Shown: positions 13,101 to 23,389 of the stretch, one piece after another
How the letters are laid out: every line of letters starts with the position of its first letter
Numbering within the stretch: the first letter of the stretch is position 1
NCBI GenBank assembly: GCA_017979445.1
Contig: CM030709.1
Span: forward strand, 9,218,001-9,282,000
Reading direction: 5' to 3'
Source of the DNA: Akebia trifoliata
Lineage: Eukaryota > Streptophyta > Magnoliopsida > Ranunculales > Lardizabalaceae
DNA: 64,000 nt
Program-made: the position numbers and the translations under genes
The notes under the pieces: generated by a model
Seen by the model: the letters and a program-made list of their open reading frames with translations, nothing else
Told to the model about the DNA's origin: nothing
Databases searched by the model: none

Positions 13101-14470
13101 TGAACTTGGGGTATTAGTTGAAAGATAGCCCACAACCTGGCCACGAATTCGTCCAGTATAAGCTCAGTAGTCCAAACTTAACATCCATCTAATGTGAGCT
13201 GCAGAAGCTATAACAATTAAGAATGGTTAATTTTGAACTCTCAGTTCCAGAGCAATTTTATGAGCTCAGCTAGTTTTGTAAATACTACTTGTCAATAATA
13301 ATAGAAGTTGTATCGTTCACCCAACACTCACAAAACGTGAGTATAATGGATATTCTACTTGTTTATCACCCCTGAGTTTTCACTATTATACATCCATTAC
13401 TCACATGCCTTACAGGATAATCGTTGCAGTGGTGACCATTATCGAGAGGTTCGCTGATGTTTTTGTTTCATGGTAAGTCGGATCAGACCCCCTAATATAT
13501 ATAGATTTTGAGATGATATAAACTGACCAAACTGCTAATCACATTTTCTAACAGAGTTCAACTAATTTCTTTTGAAGGTTACCATTGTATGGTGAGATGA
13601 AGCTGGCATTCATCATCTACTTATGGTATCCCAAGACAAAGGTGACAATTTTAGGCCAAGTATAACTGACATGAGTCAATGACAATGCTAATATATTTGG
13701 AAGAACAATAATTTAATGTTTCTCCAATGCAGGGAACCACCTATGTGTATGAAACCTTCTTGCAGCCACACATTGCTGAGTATGAGACAGATATTGATCA
13801 AAAATTGCTGGAGTTTAGGACAAGAGTCTGGGATTTGGCCGTCTTTTATTGGAAGAATTGTGCATATTATGGACAGTCCACATTTTTCCAATTCCTCCAG
13901 TATTTGGCTGCTCAATCCGCAAAGGCCAGAGACACCACCACTCAGGTTATGCTTCCTAATGTCTAGACCTATGTTCCATGTTGATGTCCTCATGTTGACC
14001 AACTATCTATAGTTGAAAATCAGGAACAAATTATGCTTTTAAAACCCTATTTTACATTTTGAAAATTTTGGAGAATTTGGGACTATGTTCCTTGGGGGCA
14101 AGGGTAAAAAAAATGTTACTGTATTCTTCGATTAATACATCATATTTACTAATATGTAGTTAGCCCCTTATTTGGAAAATCCGAATTTTTGGAAAAAAAT
14201 TGGAGAATTTTGTGACTATGTTCCTTACTGTATCTATGTTCTTGCTCGTTGCAGGAGACCAATGGATCCTTCAATAGGCAGATGATGCAACCCTCATCGC
14301 CAACATCGAAAGTCAAGTTTTCGAAAATCAATCAAGTACATGAATATCAAATCACAGAAGACGCTGATAACTCACACGATGATCAAGATCAAACTAATGT
14401 TCAAGAATCCGATATGATTGAAACGTTACGTGCAGCACGAATCAGGCTAAGGCGATCACAACCTCAATAA
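10146..14470 (+). CDS. HVA22: HVA22-like protein (TB2/DP1/HVA22 family)
   Basis: Six coding exons: 10146-10177, 10308-10406, 13416-13472, 13578-13641, 13733-13945 and 14255-14470. They join in frame to 226 aa. The protein begins MLGDFITRILV, typical of the longer HVA22 i/j/k group. The TB2/DP1/HVA22 domain covers about residues 12-95, with AYPAFECYKTVE, LRFWCQYW, two hydrophobic hairpin segments and LWYPKTKGT. An acidic then basic tail follows and ends RIRLRRSQPQ. Family members (relatives of Yop1 and REEP) shape ER tubules and affect vesicle traffic. In plants they are linked to abscisic acid and stress responses; two ACGTGG sites upstream agree with that. Intron 2 is 3 kb and houses at least two inverted-repeat elements. 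The stop faces the convergent gene 14743-15264. Confidence 0.93.
10904..11122. mobile_element. hAT-like MITE, family CATGG, copy 1 (in HVA22 intron 2)
   Basis: The ends CATGGTTTTTAAACTCG and CGAGTTTAAAAACCATG are perfect inverted repeats. They are flanked by a perfect 8-bp duplication, GTAGCACC, at 10896-10903 and 11123-11130. The interior has repeated CTCGTCTCG and GATACCGAGT words in both orientations. An 8-bp TSD points to the hAT superfamily. Confidence 0.8.
11256..12035. mobile_element. hAT-like element, CATAG subfamily (in HVA22 intron 2)
   Basis: The ends CATAGTTTTAAAAGTGG and GAGTTTTAAAACTATG resemble those of the 10904 copy. The flanks TGGTGAAG and TGATGAAG are an 8-bp duplication with one mismatch. 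Subterminal words are GACTTGACT/AGTCAAGTC. At about 780 bp it is longer than its relatives, but it has no surviving transposase frame. Confidence 0.7.
12450..12850. repeat. Inverted-repeat element remnant (in HVA22 intron 2)
   Basis: The left part (GGGTAAATTACGC, TTGACAATTGCACTTGCC) and the right part (GAGGGTAAATTAAC, GGTAAGTGCAATTGTCA) contain words complementary to each other around a central T-rich stretch. This is typical of an old MITE. Exact ends and TSD were not resolved. Confidence 0.35.
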
Positions 14471-14742
14471 TGAGATTATAAAGAAGAAACCCAAAAGGCA
14501 AAAAGTAACAAAAATTTATTCTTTTATTTCTACCAATTCTTCAATTGAAATTAGTACCTGAATTAGTGTTTTTTTTTTTTTTTTTTTCCGGTCAGTCATT
14601 CATTCATTTAGTAATGTCTAGCTCTCATGATCCTTCAACTTGTGTACATTAAAGACTACACGTCATCACACAATCATTTCCATTTCCACTTCCGCTTCTG
14701 ACGCCATTACCTTTACCATTAACTGTTACCATCACCGTTATA

Positions 14743-15264
14743 TTACTGTTGCCGTCTGTTGTTAACCCGGAGTCGAATCGCTCCAAGTAATCGATCAAGA
14801 GCCCGCGCGATCGTCTGTATGACTCGCTCATTAATGAATTGTAAGAAAGCGTTGACCGGATTTTTGACATACTTGCTGGAGAATCTGACCCACATCCGAC
14901 GGAAAGAATGTAGGGTGGTGGAGGAACTTGGAGAAGTGGACTTCATGGGCTGCAAGTAAGCCCAGGCGGCTTGTTTCACGAGTTGATTCTTGATGGGTAT
15001 TTGGTAAATGGACTGAATGCCGATTTCTGTAGGAGATTGGTGTAGCGGTGAAGCCGGTGGTAGATCTTTTAAGGATGTGTAAGATGGTGATTTTAAAGAG
15101 AAGAGTTCTAAATCAAAGGTGGGGAATGAGGAGGCTTTGTCGCCATTAGTTAACAGAATACTTGATCTATGTTTCTTTAATGGGATGTTGTGTTCTGAGG
15201 GTATAGTAGATGAAACCATTGAGTTTCGCCGTATAAGATAAGAGGTAACGGCGTCTGAACTCAT
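14743..15264 (-). CDS. Plant protein of unknown function (173 aa)
   Basis: A single uninterrupted exon from an ATG at 15264 to a stop at 14743. I do not recognise a named domain. Visible features: a serine-rich N-terminus; SYTSLKDLPP at residues 61-70; IYQIPIKNQLVKQAAWAYLQP at about 86-106; and a C-terminal segment (VKNPVNAFLQFINERV, residues 133-148) that looks amphipathic. It ends in a basic tail, RLRVNNRRQQ. There is no signal peptide and no clear membrane segment. Regular codon use, a clean start and strong amphipathic helices support a real gene. It converges on the HVA22-like gene, with about 270 bp between stops, so their 3' ends may overlap. A small nuclear or cytosolic regulatory protein is possible, but that is a guess. 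Confidence 0.7.
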   Translation of the reverse strand: MSSDAVTSYLIRRNSMVSSTIPSEHNIPLKKHRSSILLTNGDKASSFPTFDLELFSLKSPSYTSLKDLPPASPLHQSPTEIGIQSIYQIPIKNQLVKQAAWAYLQPMKSTSPSSSTTLHSFRRMWVRFSSKYVKNPVNAFLQFINERVIQTIARALDRLLGAIRLRVNNRRQQ

Positions 15265-15584
15265 GGTTAGTGATTTTGGACGGATAATCAGGAGATCATT
15301 AGAGAATTAAGGGGGTAAATGGTGGAAACTTTGATTTGAACCTTTTAAATCGAGATTGGATTGGATTTGATTTTTGTTATTAGAGATAAAGAGAGATACG
15401 ACTCAGTAAGGGATAGGATGGATAGACTCACCAGTATGATATATTATCTCCTCCCATTCTGTTTCTTCCTTCGCCTTTTATTTTCCTCTTCGGTGCTGTG
15501 CCATGCGACTCTCTTCCCAATTATTGGTTTATACTTCCCATCACTTATTTTGTTTCATTTGCTTTCTTAAATAAAAGGAAAATT

Positions 15585-16510
15585 TTATTCAAGGACCCTG
15601 GTGGAGGGATTTCTTTCTTTTCTTAACGGTCCCTCGGCCTCATATCCGAATTTGTTATGTTTGAAAATACCCATATTACCCTTTTTCATCTTTTTCATAC
15701 ACTTGAATTTTTCTAATGCGAATGAAAAAGATATACTTTTAATTTTGAACATTTAGATGTATTTTTTAAAATTTATTTTGATGGTTTATAACAAAAAATG
15801 AAAAACAAAGTTGAGATTTAAAAATAAAAATAAAAAATCACAACGTTTTGTCAACTTTAATATTTTTATTGTCAAACTCATCACTTTTTATTGTTGAACT
15901 AGCCAATTTTTATTATTGTCTCGTTCATCACTTTTTTTGTCAAGTTCACTAATTTTTATTTATTGTTGAGTTCAACAATTTTTTTTTAAATGTCAAACTT
16001 GACAATATAGATGTTGAACTCAAAAGTTAAAATTGATGAGCTCGACGTTGGTAAAATCCATAGATTTTTTATTTTTTGAATTTTTCAACTAAAATACATG
16101 GACAGGTCGACTAAAAACGTGACATAACGACTTGTGTAAATGATTTCAAACTAAAATAACCATTCTTGATCGATTTTCATCCAAAAACAAAGTAAAAAAG
16201 ATTGAAAAAATCCTAACTTTCTTACATCTATATTCAAAATGCTTAAAAAAACCCTTTCAAATGACATCTTCCTTCTCAAATCCTTTTCATTGAAATAGTC
16301 TTTGAAACTTGATTGAGATGCTAAAAATCCAATATTATTATTTTTTTAACAAAAAATAGTGACTTTGAATGATTAGGATAGTTTCGACATTTTAATTGTG
16401 AGAAATATTTGGAGTGGAGTTCAAGGATTGATTAAGTTTTAATAAATGGACCATTAAGAGAATCCATGAAACTTTGGGACTAATTAGAAAGAAATTCTTG
16501 TGTCGGGTCT
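15585..16510. repeat. Second copy of element 'Y' (degraded)
   Basis: It shares with 5734-8111 the series AATTTTGAACATTTAGATGT followed by TTTATTTTGATG and then repeated TTTTTATTGTTGAACT words, in the same order and orientation. The outer ends are not clearly matched. It lies upstream of the 173-aa gene. Confidence 0.45.
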
Positions 16511-16577
16511 AATTTCCCCTAAATAATACATATGTTGTTTAATATTATAATGAGAAAAGGCACAGTAGTTGGTTAGA

Positions 16578-16831
16578 TACCAAAATTTGAGTGGTCAAAA
16601 ATATCCCCACTTTTATATTTAAATTTAGACTAATGATAAATTGACTCATAAAAACATATACAATTGATGTGGCAAGTGCACAGAACTATAAATCTATTTC
16701 CTTGTGTAGTCTAAAGAAAAAGATCTATGGTTTTGTGCACTTGCCACATCAACCACACATCGATCGAGTACACTTTTTCGAGTCAGATTATCATGACTCT
16801 TAAATTTAATACAATCAAGAGTATTTTGGTA
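16578..16831. mobile_element. Fold-back MITE with a near-perfect inner hairpin
   Basis: The outer ends TACCAAAAT and ATTTTGGTA are complementary. Inside, TTGATGTGGCAAGTGCACA (from 16664) pairs with TGTGCACTTGCCACATCAA (to 16752). The words AAAGAAAAAGATCTATG recur in the element near 19288-19410, so this is a small family. Confidence 0.6.
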
Positions 16832-16909
16832 TTAAAAAAAAAATTGCGTGATAGTAATCATGTTGCTTATTTTTCAAAATTACAAAAGTAACCTTTTTAC
16901 TATGTAACC

Positions 16910-17468
16910 TAAGGCTTAAAACGGGTTGTGTTCAAGTCGGATATGAGAATATCCATATCCATAATCGAATTTTTTATTCGAATCCGGAGCCATATATGAA
17001 TCCTACTTAGATCTTATTTAGCTAAAACAATATCCAAACCATTTTGTTATCCCTAAATTTGGATATGAATTCGACCTGATTGATTTACTTGATTTGAATT
17101 GATCGAATGGGACAATTTCAAACCGTTCAATATTTTATTGTTGTATATATATTCCTTTTCTAATTGCAATATTATTATATTGTACTATTATAATTCTTTT
17201 TATTTTATAAAAATTCATGTCATATTAAAGTAATAGAAAAATGATATAATGAAGAACATATAAATATAATTTTCAAAGCAATAGATCATTTGAATCTAGG
17301 CAGATATAGGGATGAATTCATATCCAATTCAGATCTAAATCAAATCAAGGGACATTAACCCATATTTGACCCATTTTTTTATCAGGTCTACTCCAAGGGT
17401 CCAAACCCACTAAATTTGGATTTAGATCACTCGAATTTCAAATAAAATCCAACCCATTTTATGTCCTA
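16910..17468. mobile_element. Non-autonomous hAT-like element (TAAGGC...GTCCTA), copy 2
   Basis: The left end TAAGGCTTAAAACGGGTTG and right end CAACCCATTTTATGTCCTA are inverted repeats. Flanks ATGTAACC and ATGCAACA match at 6 of 8 positions. The interior shows the same AT-rich arms with GGATATGAATTC-like words as the element at 632-1309. Confidence 0.6.
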
Positions 17469-17476
17469 ATGCAACA

Positions 17477-18210
17477 TTGAAATCCTTTAATCAATACTTT
17501 AAATTACAAATAAACCCTTTTATACATGTGCATTTGTACATGCCAATTTCTAGTGATTTTTTAATATAAAAGAAAATTGAGATGTTGGTGTTTGTTACGT
17601 AGATGTATTATTATTATATCTTAAAGTATCCCTAAACCATTTGAATGAGATTAGTGCATAAAATCGCACGTCTCAACTCCACCAAGTTTTTTCAACAAGT
17701 AGAGATCATCCAATTTTGAATTGGTACATGAGTTCATAATGAATTAGATCATTTTGGGTACTTCTTGATAGTTATATTAAGACTTGATACTAATAATCTA
17801 ATTAAATATTGATCAATAGATACCTAGAAGTTGTATTTAACTAAAATTATATTATATTTATAATAAATATTAATATATTGATCTATAGATATCTAGAAGT
17901 TATATTGAACTAAAACTAAAACATAAGAGTGTGGAATCTTTATTTTTCATTTTTTAACTCTCTATGCATAAACATCCGTCACTACACTATGTTCCATCTC
18001 AATTTCTACTACAATTTTTTTTTTACCATTTCATAATTTATTAAGATTTTCTTTTTAAAAAATTGATTTATTTGAAAATTTCATTGTGTGTAAATTTTTT
18101 TTTACTAAGTTTCATTGATTTCCAATGTCTCGTATACCCTAAGACGGAAATCAAGAATCGGAATCGTTATTTTGTTTAGGTTTCGATTCTTAGTGTATAT
18201 ATATATATAT
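17477..18210. other. Intergenic, no recognised feature
   Basis: AT-rich and noncoding; it ends in a (TA)n run into which the next element is set. Confidence 0.5.
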
Positions 18211-18568
18211 GGGTCCCGTTCAGCACCAAACACATTGGCTAACATTTTAGCTAATCATTTTTGTCCTACATGGGTTAAAAGTTTTGGAATTGACTGATTT
18301 TTTGTGAGGATGATCTCTACGGTGAGGAGATCATCCTCACCAAAAATCAGCCAATTCCAACACTTCTAACCCCATGTTTACAAGTTGAAAAATCGTGGTC
18401 CGTCCATTTTTTGTAAATAATTTTTGATGGAGTTAGAAGTTTTGGAATGGGCTGATTTTTGGTGATGATGATCTCCTCACCATAGAAATCATCCTCACCA
18501 AAAATCACCCCATTCCAAAACTTCTAATTTATGTTTTAAAAAATGTTTTGCCAAAATGTTTGATGTTG
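18211..18568. mobile_element. Two-hairpin element 'Z', copy 1
   Basis: It has two palindromic modules. Each runs AGTTTTGGAAT...GCTGATTTTT, a GTGAGGATGATCTC core, then the complement back to ATTCCAA.ACTTCTAA. They are joined by a spacer containing AAAAATCGTGG.CCGTCC. It begins GGGTCCCGTTCAGCACC and is flanked by TA repeats on both sides. Other copies are at 22882-23107, 38731-39125, 48682-49058 and 49294-49675. Confidence 0.75.
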
Positions 18569-19080
18569 TATATATATATATATATAAAAGATATCGAACA
18601 TAACCAACCCATTGAGGCCCTAATTTACTGACCCTGACCTCATCTTTATCAAGTATAATCTTGTCATGTATAATATTTTTTTACTTTTACCGTATCGTAG
18701 TCTTTTATTACTGGAAAAAAATAAACATTTGCATGTGAGATAGGTATTTATATTTTCCCATATGATGTAAAATCACGTGAAGTTGTCTTTCCTAAGTTAA
18801 TCAGAGGCTATATTGCGTTGAGATTGAACCATTTTCATGCCAAGTAGACTGGTTAGGTTTTAGTCACGCCAGGTCTAATACTGGATCTAGTAGACCAATG
18901 AAAGAAAAACACGTGTCCAAAGTATTGGAGTGGGGGCCACTCACGTGCAAAGTAAAGCCACTTTGTTTTGTTTCTGCTTTATTGGGTTCCGTCATTTTGT
19001 GCGGCTCAAAGTTTCGTTTATTCATATATATCGTGTGAATCGTGATTTTTCTCTCTGTACTCTAATTTACAATTTTTTGA
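18569..19080. other. Intergenic, no recognised feature
   Basis: Starts in a (TA)n run; otherwise AT-rich without a supported gene. Confidence 0.5.
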
Positions 19081-19287
19081 CGCCCCCACCTCCGACGCAC
19101 TCTCATACGCTCTCTGACATGGCATATGTTAGAATCATAGAATATTTTTTCAAAATACATAATTGCACAAATTTATTGGAATGTATATTTGTGCATCCCG
19201 AGAAAAAAATTATGATTAAATCACGACTCTTTATATAAAAGTCATAATTCTCTGATTAGAAAATTTTCACTCAATCAATATTTGACT

Positions 19288-19413
19288 AGCATGACAAAGA
19301 CATGGAATCATAGATCTTTTTCTTGGGATATACAACTACACATATTTTAAGAGAATGTGCAATTATGTATCTTAAAGAAAAAGATCTATGATTTTATACT
19401 TTTGCCATATCAA
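19288..19413. repeat. Fold-back repeat related to 16578-16831
   Basis: GCATGACAAAGACATGGAATCATAGATCTTTTTCTT pairs imperfectly with the reverse arm AAAGAAAAAGATCTATGATTTTATACTTTTGCCAT (positions given by the feature span). A weaker outer arm lies near 19115-19140 (GACATGGCATATGTTAGAATC). It is noncoding. Confidence 0.5.
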
Positions 19414-21060
19414 CTAAGTATTGTCCGAGTGAAGATTTTCCAGTTAGAAAATCATTATTCTTTCATAAAAACTTACGTGAAATCTGTGAATGTTGAGAAA
19501 ATTTTGATCCTCACCCAACTTTTTACAAATTTAAAATCAAGGCCTCAAACATTATTATTTCAATCGAAGTTAATCTGGGTTAACTGATCAATTTGATGTT
19601 GACAAGAAACGAATTCAGGTCCAATCAATTAAACTAGTTGACACCTGTTATATTTTCTATTGTAGCACTTGATATCCCAATTGATCCATCTCAATTAAAT
19701 CACGAAAATTGAATTTTTCACATATTCTGCTCCCCCATGATTCATCAAAATATTATTTTGAAGTGTTCCACTGTAGTTCAGCTCAACTGATTTCAGCATT
19801 TACAGCTCTATTTACGTAAGAAATCTACGAGTGATTGGGTCCCACTTTATACAGTATCAGAGCATTAATTTAGGTTTAATTAATTAATTAATGGTCAAGA
19901 CAAACCGTAGTTTCTGACTTGTGGCCGAATGGACTAAGTCGTCTCTTTGTCTTTCGCATCTTTTAACAAAAATAAATATAAAAAAAAAAAAGCAATATAG
20001 TTTATTTATTTTTCTTGATCATTATTTTTTGGACTTTTACATAGGTGGTCTATAGGCCTCTACCACAAGAAGACAAAAAGCTAATAATGAGGTGTGCTGA
20101 CTCCATCCCATCTGTCCCACGTGTTTGATTCTCAAACATTGCCACATGGATCAAGTTTCGTAACCGCCGCATTTAAGCAAGTTTCATCGTTGTCTTTGGG
20201 CCTATTTCACCCATGGTGGGTCCATAAACTAATGGACCCAAAGATGTGGTCCATAATTCTCAATATTTTGACATAAACCATCATTAGGCACAGCTATTTG
20301 CCTAAAAGCGACCCACATCTTCAATTCAATCTATATGTGACACGTGGGACCCACGATCACAATGATCTGACGTGGATTAAGTGGACTATGAGGTGCTGAG
20401 CTGGATTTGGGTGTCTTTCTCTTATAGTGGCGCATTAACACTTGACCCTACCCCAAAAAAAAAAAAAAAACCAGTTTTTCAACTCTGAAAATGAGAAAAA
20501 AAATCCAATTGTTATTGGATTGGGTTCGGATCCTAATATTGAGACTCAATAAAACCTGGGCTCCGATCCAATCCTTGTTAGATTGGTACCAAATCAACCC
20601 TGATCCGATTGAGAAGATCCAATCCATTGACAAGTTGACAACCCTAATGGGACAATACCATATGGTGACATCTTAGTTATTTTGTTACGTGTAATGTAAT
20701 GTAATGTGTTTGATGGACCCCATCGCAAATCCTAAAAGAGATCCAACTACACAATATTCATTTATTTGTGGAAAAAATGGAAGATGGCTAATAGGGCCCG
20801 ACAAAGACAGGAGTGGTCAGTTTTCTTCTTGTCCACCACAAGTGAGTCATGAATGTTAATGAAGTTGGGCATCTTGGCATGCATGCACATAAGAAAGCAA
20901 ACATAAATCAAGGGTGATTGAAGGAAGATTTCTAATAATTACCCCCACATCAACTTTTTTTTTCTTATGGAATTGAATTAAATAAATGTTTAGGGTGGAA
21001 AGACTATTATTGGTTCTCCTTTTTAGAAAAGAAAAAAAAAAAACACTATTCTCCTGTATC
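19414..21060. other. Intergenic, no gene seen
   Basis: Contains several GGACCCA and CACGTGGGACCCA words near 20340, an AT-rich background and short homopolymer runs. Around 20500-20640, GGATTGGGTTCGGATCC-type words recur in inverted orientation, which may be another small MITE; its ends were not resolved. Confidence 0.4.
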
Positions 21061-21065
21061 CAAAT

Positions 21066-21089
21066 GAGAGAGAGAGAGAGAGAGAGAGG
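21066..21089. repeat. (GA)n microsatellite
   Basis: About 12 perfect AG dinucleotides. Confidence 0.95.
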
Positions 21090-21619
21090 ATTTTAAAAAG
21101 AAAGTTGGTTCAAAGAAATGGGGTGTGGGTGGGTTGAAAGTGTTAACAAAAAGAAAATGATTGATTCTCTTAATTGTGGTTACAAGAATCCTAATTATGT
21201 TTATATAAAAAATAATAGAGAGCTTTAAATAGAATCAAAGTCTAAGCGAATCCAATCATATGCTAATCCTAATCTTTATGTAATAAAATAGAATCTTAAC
21301 TTAATCTTATCTTATCCTAATCGTTAAGAGAAAAAAGTTTTTAGACATCACAGTTGCATCTTATTATAATGCATCCTATTATATCCTAATACAAAGAACT
21401 TGCCCAAAGGTATAAAGGGAGGTAGAGGGGAGTTCCATCATCAATATGGTACTATATATAGTATAGAATTTAGGTGCCCACCTTCTCTCTCCTACCTATC
21501 ATTGAACATAGTCACTAAGTTGGAGTACGGGTTCAAAAAGGCAAGGAAAAACTTTGGGAAAAAAGAAGAAAGAAACGATGAAGTATAAAAAATAAATAAA
21601 AATATATATTAAAAATTAT

Positions 21620-22685
21620 GATATATATACTAGCGTTCACCCCGTGCCTACGACACATGCATCCTCTTTTGGGTTAAGGGGTAGAAGCGAAAAAAATAAA
21701 GTTGGAGTAGGTGGTGGTAATTTTAACACGATTTGCAAACACAACTCGAAATTAGTGGGCTTGGGTCAAGCCTAATTGGATTTGAGGTATTATTGAAAAT
21801 TTTTAAGGTTAAATGGGTAAAAATGAAAAATAATAAAGTGTATTAAAGAGAAAATATAGTAAAATTATAGAGGTTGAAATGTAAAAGAAATAAAATAGGT
21901 CTCACAAAACTATAATTTAATAGTAGGGTTAAGGACATAAAAGTGGAAGAAAATAAAGTTGGAAGGGTATTATTAAAAAATATTGAGGTTGATAAACAAT
22001 AAAATAAGTTAAAAAAGGATAAAAGAGGAAATACATTTAAATCAAAGGAGTGAAAATCAAGTTGAGTGGGTAAAAAGAAAAAAATAATAAAGTAGTTAAA
22101 TTGAGTCCTACACAAAGGTTTGTGTCACATAACTGTACTTACTCAATTTTGTTTTATTATATACTAAAGTCCACCCGTGCCTATAGCACATACATCCTTT
22201 CTCAGGTTAAGGGGGTAAAAGAGAAAAAAATAAAGTTGAAGTAGGTGGTGGTAATTTTAACACAACCCACGAACACGACATGAAATTAGTGGATTTGAGT
22301 TAAGTCAGATTGGATTTGGGGTATTATTATAAAATTTTTAAGGTAAAAAATGAAATACAATAAAATAGGTTAAAGGGGATAAAAGAGAAAATATAGTAAA
22401 ATTATAAAGGGGTGAAATGTAAAAAAAATAAAGTGGATCCCACAAAATTATATTGTGATAGGAAAGTTAATGACATAAAAGTGAAAAAATAAAGTTGGAA
22501 GGCTATTATTAAAGAAATTTGATGTTAAAAGGGTATAAGAGAAAATATAATAAAATTGATAGAGTTAAAATAAAATTGAGGTGGTAAAGAGAAAAACAAT
22601 AAAGTGGTTAAAGTGAGTTTCACATAAAAGTTTGTATTAAACAACTGTATCAACTCAATTGTGTTTTATTATATAAATATATCGG
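21620..22685. repeat. Two direct copies of an approx. 515-bp repeat ('X' family)
   Basis: Unit 1 (about 21626-22145) and unit 2 (about 22155-22680) share TGCCTA..ACACATGCATCCT, GTAGGTGGTGGTAATTTTAA and AAAGTTGGAAGG in the same order. Both finish CTCAATT.TGTTTTATTATATA. The opening phrase TACTAG.G.TCACCCGTGCCTA recurs reversed at 48060-48115 and 50440-50480. The transposon class is undetermined; no coding capacity is seen. Confidence 0.65.
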
Positions 22686-22881
22686 ACACCTTTTAGGGTC
22701 CAATTGATCCTCAACTCAATCAATTGCACGTAAGACTTTCTGAGGGTGCGGTACGTGTGACCGTGAGACTAGTCTCACCTGAAGGATGGGGATACCCACG
22801 ATAATAATACATATGATATTTATTTTAATTTATTTTATTTTTCCAATATAACATGTTCTCAAATATAATTAACCTAATCAA

Positions 22882-23107
22882 AACCTTCAAACCCCATCAA
22901 AAGTGAATTGTGGACCGTCAATTTTTTATCGATAATTTATAAATCACTTTTGATGGATTTAGAAGTTTCATATTGGGCTGATTTTTTGTGGGGGATGGTC
23001 TCCTCATCCTAGAGATTGTCCTCACAAAAATCAACTCAATTCAAAACTTTTAAGCCATATAGGACAAATGCGTTGGCTCCCTAATGTTGGATGAAGAACG
23101 CCACCCT
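22882..23107. mobile_element. Two-hairpin element 'Z', copy 2 (one module only)
   Basis: Keeps the spacer (GAATTGTGGACCGTCAATTT) and the right palindromic module, ending AATGTTGGATGAAGAACGCCACCCT against a TATATAT flank. The left module is missing. Confidence 0.65.
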
Positions 23108-23240
23108 ATATATTGATATATTTTAATAATTATATATTGTTTACCTCAAGGTGAATTAGTAGAGCGTGAGTCTCAACTATATTTTAAGTATATAATTACA
23201 AACATTTAGATTTATGAAAACTAATCCAATTGACTCTTCC

Positions 23241-23387
23241 AAGTTAACTCAGTTGATAATATTGGACAAATAAATTTGGAGTTCGAATGACTTAATGCGA
23301 TGATCTTGTTGCCTTAGATACCAAGATGACTAGGGCGAGTCATGGGAGCGAAGCCAGTGGGCAACCACTAACTCTTTTTTTTTTTTT
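23241..23387 (+). mobile_element. SINE-like sequence ending in poly-T
   Basis: AAGTTAACTCAGTTGATAATA resembles a Pol III A box and GGAGTTCGAATGAC a B box, 40 bp apart. The unit ends in CTC followed by a T run. A poly-T end is a feature of the Au-type SINEs of plants. No target duplication was identified. Confidence 0.4.
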
Positions 23388-23389
23388 CA

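Noticed and set aside
13688..14002. Minus-strand frame over HVA22 exon 5
   Set aside because: Shadow of the coding exon on the other strand.
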